Assembly: GCF_046237625.1 (NCBI RefSeq)
Contig: NZ_CP143545.1
Location: 3,286,001 to 3,350,000 of the forward strand
Direction of reading: 5' to 3'
Length of the DNA: 64,000 nt
Origin: Paraperibacillus esterisolvens
GTDB lineage: Bacteria > Bacillota > Bacilli > Bacillales > DSM-1321
The notes beneath the pieces are model-generated. The model searched no databases. It was not told the origin of the DNA and was given only the letters and a program-made list of their open reading frames with translations. The position numbers and the translations under genes are program-made. This document shows positions 42,464 to 49,771 of this stretch, one piece after another; the first letter of the stretch is position 1, and the number at the start of each line of letters is the position of its first letter.

Positions 42464-42567
42464 GGTGAAGGACTTTTCATCCCTGATCCGGCACCAAAAA
42501 GTACTTTATACCCCTAATGAAGGACTTTTCATCCCTGTTGCGCCTGCAAAAAGGCCTTCATATCCAG
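42464..42567. repeat. Two copies of a 52-nt unit in the ytnP-trmB gap
   Basis: A 20-nt word (tgaaggacttttcatccctg) occurs at 42466-42485 and again at 42518-42537, exactly 52 nt apart. The 26 nt after each copy are also related (17 of 26 positions), beginning with a shared C-AAAAAG, so the array is two 52-nt units. Within a unit the half AAGTACTTTATACCCCT is itself a diverged copy of AAGGACTTTTCATCCCT. No open frame. Looks like a fragment of a dispersed intergenic repeat; too short and irregular for CRISPR. Confidence 0.75.
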
Positions 42568-42657
42568 CAAATACTCCATATCCTTACCAACGCAGCCTGC
42601 CTCTCCCCCTAAACCCCCAGGGACCCGGCCCTGAACCAGGAAACTGGGACTGACCGC

Positions 42658-42691
42658 AAAAAACCCCCGCCAATCATCAGGCAGGGGCTTG
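42658..42691 (-). terminator. Terminator of trmB
   Basis: On the minus strand GCCCCTGCC pairs with GGCGGGGG (wobble/mismatch tolerated) and runs into T6. Confidence 0.8.
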
Positions 42692-42695
42692 GACA

Positions 42696-43337
42696 TCAGT
42701 TATTGAATTTGGCTTCCAGACGATAAATCCGGCTGCCTTTTTCAGAGAATTTCTTTTCATATTCTGTCATGACATTTCCTTCAAAGTTACTGTTGTGAAG
42801 GTCGAGACGGACATCGAGGAGAGTCATGCCATATTGGGACAGACTTGAAAGGGAATATTCGAACAGGGCCTGGTTATCCGTTTTAAAGTGGATTTCTCCA
42901 CCGTCCCGCATAATGTTTTCATATACGCCGAGGAAGGTCTTAAATGTCAGGCGCCTTTTTTCATGGCGTGTTTTTGGCCATGGGTCGGAAAAATTCAGGT
43001 ATACCCTGTCCACATCTCCTTTTGCGAAGAATTGTTCAAGATCGCCTGCATTTTCATTCATCAGTTTCACATTTGGCAATTCTTCCTCGATAATCCGGTC
43101 AAGCGCCGTAATGATGACACTCGGCGAGAGCTCGATTCCGATATAGTTGATATGCGGATTGGCTTTGGCCATTCCTGTTATGAAGCTTCCTTTACCGGTG
43201 CCGACTTCAATATGCAGGGGGTTTTCGTTTCCGAAAACTTTGTCCCATTCCCCCCGGTGCCGGGTTCCTTCACCGATGGCATATTGCGGGTATGAATCCA
43301 GCTTTTCTTTGGCCCATGGCTTATGGCGAGTACGCAT
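42696..43337 (-). CDS. trmB: tRNA (guanine-N7-)-methyltransferase
   Basis: Methylates G46 of tRNA using S-adenosylmethionine; 213 residues, same as B. subtilis TrmB (YtmQ). The SAM loop is LHIEVGTGKGSFITGMAKAN, motif IV-like is VYLNFSDPWPKTRHEKRRLT, and the C-terminus has DLHNSNFEGNVMTEYEKKFS, all highly conserved. Start ATG (MRTRHKPWAK) has GGAG 12 nt upstream, a little long; the in-frame region up to 43379 is not conserved. Divergent from ytzH. Confidence 0.96.
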   Translation of the reverse strand: MRTRHKPWAKEKLDSYPQYAIGEGTRHRGEWDKVFGNENPLHIEVGTGKGSFITGMAKANPHINYIGIELSPSVIITALDRIIEEELPNVKLMNENAGDLEQFFAKGDVDRVYLNFSDPWPKTRHEKRRLTFKTFLGVYENIMRDGGEIHFKTDNQALFEYSLSSLSQYGMTLLDVRLDLHNSNFEGNVMTEYEKKFSEKGSRIYRLEAKFNN

Positions 43338-43510
43338 TGATTTGTTACACTCCTTATTTTTCTTCAGCTTATGCTGCAAGCGTGATAATTAAACAAAAAA
43401 AGGCTGCAGACAGAGTCAGCCCTTTAAACCCGGCAGAAGTATAAAAGCGGGGGCAACCAGGTATTCTATAAGTGCAGGTCACTATATTCCCACAGAAAGG
43501 CCGTGCTATT

Positions 43511-43789
43511 ATGCCGCTGTCCTATGAACACCAGGTTACATTGCTGACAGATATTCTGAACAGCCATCAGGCTGATGCCTGCGGTTCTGCCGCAGAATGC
43601 GAACAGCTCGAGCGGCTGATCAAATCACTCATGGTAAACACAGATGTGAATTCAAATGTAAAAAGTATATTAGAGGAAATCTATCGGTACAGCCAGGGCG
43701 GCAGGTCTTCACTTGATCTGGACAGCCATATCCTGTCCCATCAGAATCAGATTGCCCAGTGGGTGGAGGAAATAGGGGAATTATCCTAG
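43511..43789 (+). CDS. ytzH: YtzH-like protein
   Basis: 92-residue soluble, mostly helical, acidic protein of the YtzH family, found only in Bacillaceae next to ytmP and trmB. It starts MPLSYEHQVTLLTDILNSHQ and contains one CGSAAECEQ segment. No known function or catalytic motif. ATG 43511 with AAAGG 10 nt upstream; the frame is open from 43472. Its last 4 nt overlap the 3' end of the convergent ytmP gene. Confidence 0.85.
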   Translation: MPLSYEHQVTLLTDILNSHQADACGSAAECEQLERLIKSLMVNTDVNSNVKSILEEIYRYSQGGRSSLDLDSHILSHQNQIAQWVEEIGELS

Positions 43790-44565
43790 CCAAGAAGGAA
43801 GCTTGCAAGCGATTCATGCCAATGGCTGCTTTCTTCAAAACGCTCCTTGGATAAATGCCACTGTATGGATAATATCGTCTGACAGACCACATACCACTTC
43901 ATCCTTAGTTCCAGTTCAGGGGATAATTCCATTCCATAAAGCTCCAGCCATTCTGCCCAGCCATGCTTCGGGATGTACCAGTACAGGAGCATCCCGAGGT
44001 CTATCGCGGGATCGGCAATCATGGCGCCGTCCCAATCAATCAGATATAATTCTTCATCCTGTGTGAGCAGCCAGTTGTTATGGTTCACATCTGAATGGCA
44101 GACCACCCAATCATCACAAGTAACAAACCCTACCTTGCACTCAAGGAATTCCAGGGCCTGGCGGATGATCTCATCTTCAGCCAGTGACGGAGCAAGGCCC
44201 GACTTAATTTCTTCCAAAAGAATCTCCGGTTTTAAAGGGATTTTACCCATTCTCTTCAGCATATTTAATAGAGGGTGGGACTGATGGATTTTATATAACA
44301 GTTTAGCTACATTCTCTTGATTCATTTCATCAGGTTTAAGTTCTCTGCTGTTCAGCCAGTGCTGAGCCGTAATGACATCCCCATTTTCCAGCCTTTTTGT
44401 CCAGACGAGCTTAGGGACTATGCCTTCTGCTGAAAGAACGGCAAGGAATGGAGAAGAGTTTCTTTTCAGAAACAGCTTTTGGTCATTATTCTTAGCTATG
44501 AAGGCTTCTCCTGTAGCTCCTCCGGCTGGGGATATCTCCCAATCCCGGCCTAATAAATATTCCAA
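43786..44565 (-). CDS. ytmP: Choline/aminoglycoside-kinase-like phosphotransferase YtmP
   Basis: 259-residue protein-kinase-like fold phosphotransferase. Nucleotide-binding lysine is in QKLFLKRNSSPF, the catalytic loop is WVVCHSDVNHNNWLL (H-x-D-x-x-x-x-N) and the metal-binding motif is LYLIDWDGAMIADPAIDLG. The natural substrate is unknown; the family includes choline and thiamine kinases and antibiotic kinases. Start: the frame opens at TTG 44580, but GAAGGTGA lies 5 nt before a TTG at 44565 (product MEYLLGRDWEI), which I prefer. Convergent 4-bp overlap with ytzH. Confidence 0.88.
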   Translation of the reverse strand: MEYLLGRDWEISPAGGATGEAFIAKNNDQKLFLKRNSSPFLAVLSAEGIVPKLVWTKRLENGDVITAQHWLNSRELKPDEMNQENVAKLLYKIHQSHPLLNMLKRMGKIPLKPEILLEEIKSGLAPSLAEDEIIRQALEFLECKVGFVTCDDWVVCHSDVNHNNWLLTQDEELYLIDWDGAMIADPAIDLGMLLYWYIPKHGWAEWLELYGMELSPELELRMKWYVVCQTILSIQWHLSKERFEESSHWHESLASFLLG

Positions 44566-44761
44566 ATGGTTCACCTTCAATTTTACGGATTAACAGGATT
44601 TCCAGAAAAATCCTGATTTTATGAACAGAATTTTCATTGTTCTAAGCCAGTGACAAACAGTCTATATTTAGCGTTCTATTAAGTTTATCAGTATACAGCT
44701 CTTCCCAGTCATGTTCTGGCAGTGCTTGGCGCCGCTTTGTCGCACTAAATTATGCAATAGT

Positions 44762-44796
44762 AAAAAAAGACAGCTACAAATAGCCATCTTTTTAAA
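44762..44796 (-). terminator. Terminator of amyX
   Basis: On the minus strand AAAAAGATGGCTA pairs with TAGCTGTCTTTTT (one mismatch) around a short loop, ending in T7. Confidence 0.8.
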
Positions 44797-44839
44797 TTTT
44801 AGTTGAAAAGGGGTTTTCCCGTCAAGTGTATGAAGGATT

Positions 44840-46978
44840 TTATTGCTGGATGAATACATATGCCCTGAGCGGCGCTGCTGTAAAAGATAATCCGTCCAGC
44901 TTTTTAATTGGTTCAAGCCCCGCCTTGGTGCCGTCTGAAAGCATATCCCATTCTCCGGCCATATCCGCCGATATCTCTTTCTCTTCGTCTCCATTATATA
45001 AAACGACAACCGCCTTAGAATCCTCATAGTCCAGACAGTAAATCAAGGTATGGGCATCTCTGTATAAAATGGAGCAGTGATTTTGTATTTCGGCAGCCGA
45101 GGTAAGCCGGAAAGCCGGATAGTTTTTCCGGATTGCAATCAATCCTTTGACATATTCTACATTTTCCTGGAATTGGTCCCTCCGGCTCCAGTCAAGCCAA
45201 TTGATTTGATCAGGAGATTTATAGCTGTTTTCGACATTATTCTTAGTCCTGTAGAATTCCTGCCCGCTGTGGAGAAAAGGAATTCCCTGCGACAGGAGCA
45301 CAATAGCCGTCCCCAGCCTGTGCCTGTTCATGCGTACATCAGCACTTTCGTCTGGACTGCATAGGGAAAGCTTATCCCATAAGGTATGGTTATCATGAGA
45401 TTCAATATAATTGATTGTTTGATCCGGTTCATTAAATAAGCCTGGAGAATCCTTCCCCATATTGATGCTTGCCCTTATCAGCCGGGCAAGTGCCTCTGTC
45501 TTGCCTGTGCTGCCAAGGATAAAGCCCCTGTCATAAATATTGAAGGTGCTGCCCTTGACCGTATCACGAAACCAATCATTGAAATGGGCAATCCCGGGCA
45601 TTTTGCCTGAGTTTTTAAGGGTTGCCTTGGCCCCTGGATGAAGCGGGGTATTCAGATCCCATCCTTCACCGAGGATAATCGTGCTCTCATCATGCTCATG
45701 TGCAGCCCGCCTTACCTGGTTCATAGTCTCGACATCGAGTATCCCCATCAAGTCAAAACGAAATCCATTGAGACCATATTCCTTCAGCCAGTATTTGACT
45801 GAATCCAATATGAATTTCCGGGCCATCTTTCTTTCCGAGGCAAAATCATTTCCTACTCCAGTGCCATTGGAGGGCTGGCCGAATTCGTCATGCCTGAAAT
45901 AATAGCCGGGCACTAATTTCTCAAATTGAGAGGTTTCTCTTTCATACACATGATTATAAACGACATCCATGATCACCCTGATATTTCTCTCCTGGAGGGC
46001 GGCTATCATTTCCTTCAGCTCTATGATCCTGGCATAAGGGTCTTCCGGGTCTGAGCTGAAGCTGCCTTCCGGAGCGTTGAAATGAAGCGGATTATAGCCC
46101 CAATTGTACTCCTTTAGAGGCTCTGTCTCACTGATCCCTTCAAAGTCATTGAAGGGCTGCAGCTCCACATGGGTAATGCCGAGTTCTTCAATGTAATCCA
46201 GACCGGTTTTCTTACCGGAACCTGAAATTGTGCCTTCTTCAGCAAACCCCCTGTATGTGCCCTTCCGGTTGATTCCGCTGTCGGGGTGAATGGAGAAATC
46301 ACGGATATGCGCTTCATAAATAATGGCATCCGTTGCGTTCGGAAACGGAGTCATTTCTGGCCTCTTTACCGCTGTCTTGGATAAATCAACGATTACGCCG
46401 GTCTTCCCATTCAACCCGACCGCCTTGGCATAGGGATCGACCGCTTCTTCCCATGTATCATTTATGAGAACTTTATATTTATAGTGCAGCCCTTCAAGGT
46501 TTCCTGAAACCTCACTGGTCCAGACCCCTTTATCACCCCTGACACAGGGCTCTGCTTGAAATGGCCGGCCATTCTCCTCATAGAGGATCACCTTCACATC
46601 TGCAGCGGTAGGCGCCCATACTTTAAAGACTGTTTTATCCACGGTATACTCCGCGCCAAGGTCTTCCCCGCTGTAGTAAAACATCTGATCGAATTTTTCA
46701 GTTCTTATGATGGCGCCAGCCAGAAGCTTCGCATGATGGCCCTCACTGTCCCACACATCATATCGGGTGCCGATATGGACTTCAGAAGCCGGTTTACATA
46801 CATACTTCACCTGCTCTTCCAGCTGCAGGGTCTCTTTTACAGTCAGTTCTATGCGGTCTTCATTCTCCGCTGTTAAATAAAAGGTGTCGGCCTTCATCTT
46901 ACTGCCGCCATGCGGGACCAAAATCGTCACCAGGTCTTCCGCATCAAGATATGCCAAAAACGGTCTGCTATTTTCCAC
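44840..46978 (-). CDS. amyX: Type I pullulanase
   Basis: Intracellular debranching enzyme cleaving alpha-1,6 links of pullulan, glycogen or maltodextrins; 712 residues with no signal peptide, like B. subtilis AmyX. N-terminal carbohydrate-binding modules (the second begins near residue 110 with YTVDKTVFKVWAPTAADVKV) precede the GH13 barrel. Marks are the pullulanase signature YNWGYNPLHF, nucleophile region GFRFDLMGILD, acid/base in ILGEGWDL and the third Asp in IESHDNHTLWDKL. Start: GTG 46978 has GAGGAGG 8 nt upstream; the frame opens at TTG 46999, inside the stop region of ytlR. Follows ytlR by 13 nt, same strand. Confidence 0.95.
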   Translation of the reverse strand: MENSRPFLAYLDAEDLVTILVPHGGSKMKADTFYLTAENEDRIELTVKETLQLEEQVKYVCKPASEVHIGTRYDVWDSEGHHAKLLAGAIIRTEKFDQMFYYSGEDLGAEYTVDKTVFKVWAPTAADVKVILYEENGRPFQAEPCVRGDKGVWTSEVSGNLEGLHYKYKVLINDTWEEAVDPYAKAVGLNGKTGVIVDLSKTAVKRPEMTPFPNATDAIIYEAHIRDFSIHPDSGINRKGTYRGFAEEGTISGSGKKTGLDYIEELGITHVELQPFNDFEGISETEPLKEYNWGYNPLHFNAPEGSFSSDPEDPYARIIELKEMIAALQERNIRVIMDVVYNHVYERETSQFEKLVPGYYFRHDEFGQPSNGTGVGNDFASERKMARKFILDSVKYWLKEYGLNGFRFDLMGILDVETMNQVRRAAHEHDESTIILGEGWDLNTPLHPGAKATLKNSGKMPGIAHFNDWFRDTVKGSTFNIYDRGFILGSTGKTEALARLIRASINMGKDSPGLFNEPDQTINYIESHDNHTLWDKLSLCSPDESADVRMNRHRLGTAIVLLSQGIPFLHSGQEFYRTKNNVENSYKSPDQINWLDWSRRDQFQENVEYVKGLIAIRKNYPAFRLTSAAEIQNHCSILYRDAHTLIYCLDYEDSKAVVVLYNGDEEKEISADMAGEWDMLSDGTKAGLEPIKKLDGLSFTAAPLRAYVFIQQ

Positions 46979-46991
46979 CTGCTGTGCCTCC

Positions 46992-47951
46992 TCAGCCAAT
47001 TCTAGGAATGATGGTAAGTTTCTTTTTTGAGATGCTGACCCTGCACGAGCCGGAACCAGCCCATTCGCCGTCCGCCTGCACGGCCGTGTTGGAATCTGCT
47101 GTGATCATTGCATCCGTGAAGGTCAAGCTCTCTACGTTCTTTATTCCTAAATGTCCGCCCCAGTAAACGGATAAAAACACAAATAACAATTTAATTGGCG
47201 AAATCGTATGCACTATTATCATATTTAACTCTCCATCATCAGGAACCGCATGAGGGGCAATTTTTATACCGCCGCCAAAATACGGCTGATTCGCGGCGGC
47301 AATGAACCAGACATTCGTATATGTATAGGAAGCTTCGTCTACCTGGACCGTCATTTCTGGACGTTCATAGGTGAATAGTTTCTTTAAAAAGATGAGGATG
47401 TATACGAGGCCGCCCAGCCTCAATTTATTAAACACCTTTTTCAAACGTGAGCGTCCCGCTTCCAGCGCAGTCTCAGCATCTATGCCTATGCCCGCAGAAT
47501 TCACAAAAAGAGTCCGTATTCCACCTGATGTACATTCCGCTAAATCTACTGCTCTGACGGGCGGATCAGGATGGATAAAAAGCTTTAGGGTTTCCTGAAG
47601 AGTTGAAGGGGCAGAAAATCCCCTGGCAAAATCATTTGCAGAGCCGGCAGCCGCAGCAGCCACCCTCACATCCGAAAATCCTTCAGTCCCATTAACCACT
47701 TCGTGTATGGTGCCGTCTCCGCCTACCGCAGCAATTATGATCCTGCCGTTTGCGGCCATGCATATCTCTGCAGCAATTTGTCTGGCATGTCCCGGCCCCT
47801 CGGTAAAGTATCGTGTGAACACGATACCCCGTTTTCGGAGCTCCCCTTCCATCTTATTCCAAAAAACCAATGCTCTCCCATTCCCCGCCATAGGATTAAT
47901 GATGAAGTGAAGGGATTCTCCCTTGTTATATATCCTCTCCACTGGCTCCAT
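46992..47951 (-). CDS. ytlR: Diacylglycerol-kinase-like lipid kinase (YtlR)
   Basis: 319-residue protein of the DAGK catalytic family (DgkB/YegS-like), predicted to phosphorylate a lipid such as diacylglycerol or undecaprenol at the membrane face. Marks are LHFIINPMAGNGRA (NPxxG), the nucleotide loop IIAAVGGDGTIHEVVNG and GSANDFARG, and a late DDGELNMIIVHTI. ATG with AAGGAG at 8 nt. Its start overlaps the 3' end of ytlQ by 26 nt, so translation is probably coupled. The precise lipid is unknown. Confidence 0.9.
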   Translation of the reverse strand: MEPVERIYNKGESLHFIINPMAGNGRALVFWNKMEGELRKRGIVFTRYFTEGPGHARQIAAEICMAANGRIIIAAVGGDGTIHEVVNGTEGFSDVRVAAAAAGSANDFARGFSAPSTLQETLKLFIHPDPPVRAVDLAECTSGGIRTLFVNSAGIGIDAETALEAGRSRLKKVFNKLRLGGLVYILIFLKKLFTYERPEMTVQVDEASYTYTNVWFIAAANQPYFGGGIKIAPHAVPDDGELNMIIVHTISPIKLLFVFLSVYWGGHLGIKNVESLTFTDAMITADSNTAVQADGEWAGSGSCRVSISKKKLTIIPRIG

Positions 47952-48903
47952 CGAATTTCACTCCTTCTATGTCCTGCCTTGAATAATAGGAAGTCCGGCA
48001 GTGATCAAGCAGTACTTGGGCTGACCTGAGCTGCGCATGTTTAAGCGGAGTCTTGATTCCCCTGATCCGGCCAAACCAGTTCTTAAAGCTTCTCTTATCA
48101 ACAAAGAGGACGTCCCCGGGCGGCGATGGGTAATCAATGTAGCCATTTCGTGTCAGGATCACCTTCTTTATTGGCAGATCTATGTGGTTTGCAGTCAAGA
48201 GCCTGTTCACCACCGCAGCTGTCCTATTGGCAGAAAGAAGAGGGTTCAATACCTTTTTTTCTTCCTTCTTTGGAGCCTTCTTCATCCAGAAGCGCCCTTT
48301 CATTGGAAGAAATGCAGCATCTTCCTCCCCTTCAAGAATCGTTATGCACCATATATCAACAGGTGATACCAGGATGATATCCAGCTCGACAGGAGCCTGC
48401 TGCAGCTGAAAAACAGGCTTGTATAGCACCAGGCATGTGTCAGGGAAACGCTGCAGGAAAAATTTCAGTTTTTCATCGAAATAAAAAATTTGATCGACTG
48501 CTGACTTTTCCTGTAGTGTTGAACTTGCCCATTTAAGCTGGAACTTAAATATCTGATTGAGGAAGTTCCTCTTTAACTCGTCGATGCTTCTGGCAGCATG
48601 CGGCATCATCAGCTCCAGTTCTGACTCCTCATTAGCAGGAGCTTCTTCATGTTCCTCTTCCGCTTCCTCTTCCTTGGCGTTTTTTTTAAATATACTTTTC
48701 ACCCGGCCGAGCATTCCCTTCTCCTCGGCAGGGGGCTGAAGATGCACGCTTTCTGCCAAGCTTACGGCTGGTTCGCCAGATTCAAACCCAGTCTTTAACT
48801 TTTGCCACTGCTGTGTTTTCAATCTTACAAATTGGGCTGGATACCGATATATATCCTGTTCATACCGCGAAACGTAATCCTGAAGCTTAATGAGCTGTCC
48901 CAT
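47926..48903 (-). CDS. ytlQ: YtlQ family protein (NERD-like)
   Basis: 325-residue soluble protein that matches B. subtilis YtlQ in position and sequence style. Residues 60-105 are a Glu/Lys-rich linker (KKNAKEEEAEEEHEEAPANE). The second half (LVLYKPVFQLQQAPVELDIILVSPVDIWCITILEGEEDAAF) looks like the core of a nuclease-related (NERD) domain: an E/D-I-I-L-V strand followed by an interior I-T-I-L-E-G strand. Nuclease activity is not shown. Start ATG with AAAGGAG. Middle gene of a ytlP-ytlQ-ytlR-amyX minus-strand run. Confidence 0.75.
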   Translation of the reverse strand: MGQLIKLQDYVSRYEQDIYRYPAQFVRLKTQQWQKLKTGFESGEPAVSLAESVHLQPPAEEKGMLGRVKSIFKKNAKEEEAEEEHEEAPANEESELELMMPHAARSIDELKRNFLNQIFKFQLKWASSTLQEKSAVDQIFYFDEKLKFFLQRFPDTCLVLYKPVFQLQQAPVELDIILVSPVDIWCITILEGEEDAAFLPMKGRFWMKKAPKKEEKKVLNPLLSANRTAAVVNRLLTANHIDLPIKKVILTRNGYIDYPSPPGDVLFVDKRSFKNWFGRIRGIKTPLKHAQLRSAQVLLDHCRTSYYSRQDIEGVKFDGASGEDI

Positions 48904-48935
48904 CTGATTTTCTCCTTTTGTACATCCCTTTTATT

Positions 48936-49487
48936 TCATTCTATTAAGGCAAAGTCATATACTGTCTCATAACTTGGACTTTCGCCCATATTTGTTTTGT
49001 ATAGGGTAAAGCGGTCCGCTGTAAAGATGAATTCACCTAACATCGGCAGATTTTCTTTAAAAAACTTTTCATCCCCCGTATATTTGCGGGCAGTGGTGAT
49101 ATGCGGTTTAAAAGACTTTTTATCAAGGCTGAAGCCAGATTCTTCACAGGCAGAATAAACGGCCTGCTGCAATTCAAACAATTCAGGCACTGCTTTTACT
49201 CCTGCCCACAGTATTCTCGGGGCAGAAACAGGGCCGAATGTCCCCACTCCGTCCAGCATAAGTTCGAACGGCTTCCTTTTGCGGGCGATGTCCGCTGCCT
49301 TATTGATGCTTTCTTCTAATTTCAATTCATCTGCTTTACCCAGGAAAGCCAGTGTAATATGATAATCGGCCGGATGAACCCATTTTTTAAATGGAAGATG
49401 GTCTCCTGATTTTTTAAATACATCCTGGATATATTGCTTAGCTGCGTCAGGCAGCTTTACGGCATAAAAATAATTAGAGTGAGCGAT
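48936..49487 (-). CDS. thpR: RNA 2',3'-cyclic phosphodiesterase (YtlP), apparent AUC start
   Basis: 183-residue 2H phosphoesterase with both catalytic motifs: YHITLAFLG (about residue 49) and KPHITTARK (about residue 127). It opens 2',3'-cyclic phosphates on RNA ends; the real cellular target is unclear. The conserved N-terminus (HSNYFYAVKLPDAAKQYI) is present and in frame, but upstream of it there is no ATG, GTG or TTG before a stop. A codon ATC (complement of 49485-49487) sits 8 nt after GGGAG, where an ATG is expected, giving exactly the B. subtilis length. From conventional codons only a 129-residue fragment missing the first HxT motif would be made. Either AUC is used or the start is mutated. 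Confidence 0.85.
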   Translation of the reverse strand: MAHSNYFYAVKLPDAAKQYIQDVFKKSGDHLPFKKWVHPADYHITLAFLGKADELKLEESINKAADIARKRKPFELMLDGVGTFGPVSAPRILWAGVKAVPELFELQQAVYSACEESGFSLDKKSFKPHITTARKYTGDEKFFKENLPMLGEFIFTADRFTLYKTNMGESPSYETVYDFALIE

Positions 49488-49639
49488 ACGAACATCTCCC
49501 TGTCTATTTTAGATTTTATCATTAATATCTGTTAATTTACCTATATAATAATGTACCCATTTTAGCAAAAGTCCTGTTTCACGTTTTTTAAAAATGTTGT
49601 TAAGTGAAGAGGGATATGATATATTACATAAGTATGAAA

Positions 49640-49662
49640 TGACTGATTTAACCATTTAGTCA
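49640..49662. promoter_or_regulatory. Dyad operator 1 upstream of the YhgE-like gene
   Basis: TGAC-N15-GTCA with partly symmetric interior (CTGATTT ... ATTTAG). A second dyad with the same outer half-sites and spacing lies 76 bp downstream. Pairs like this are typical of TetR-family repressor sites, and in B. subtilis yhgE neighbours a TetR-family gene (yhgD); none is encoded here. Confidence 0.55.
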
Positions 49663-49681
49663 AAGTCGGGTATGCATCAGC

Positions 49682-49707
49682 AGGATTTTTAAAATCCTCT
49701 TTTTTTG
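49682..49707 (+). terminator. Hairpin with T run between the two dyads
   Basis: AGGATTTT pairs perfectly with AAAATCCT around one T and is followed by CTTTTTTTT. It could be an intrinsic terminator or an attenuator in the 5' region of the YhgE-like gene. Confidence 0.6.
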
Positions 49708-49715
49708 AACCAAAT

Positions 49716-49738
49716 TGACCGTTTGGACAAAATAGTCA
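49716..49738. promoter_or_regulatory. Dyad operator 2 upstream of the YhgE-like gene
   Basis: TGAC-N15-GTCA, same half-sites and spacing as dyad 1; the interior TTGACC-N4-GGACAA is itself a tighter inverted repeat of the form often bound by TetR proteins. It ends 33 bp before the start codon, so a bound protein would block transcription or initiation. Confidence 0.6.
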
Positions 49739-49771
49739 ACTTAGTTATCGACAAGAAAGGAGACGAGCGTT

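Noticed and set aside
42464..42567. Possible CRISPR array
   Set aside because: Only two copies, related spacers, no cas genes; a short tandem duplication explains it.
44598..44761. Protein-like stretch on the minus strand (ALPEHDWEELYTDKLNRTLN) after the amyX terminator, possible gene relic
   Set aside because: Short, interrupted by stops and not assignable to any family; could be chance.
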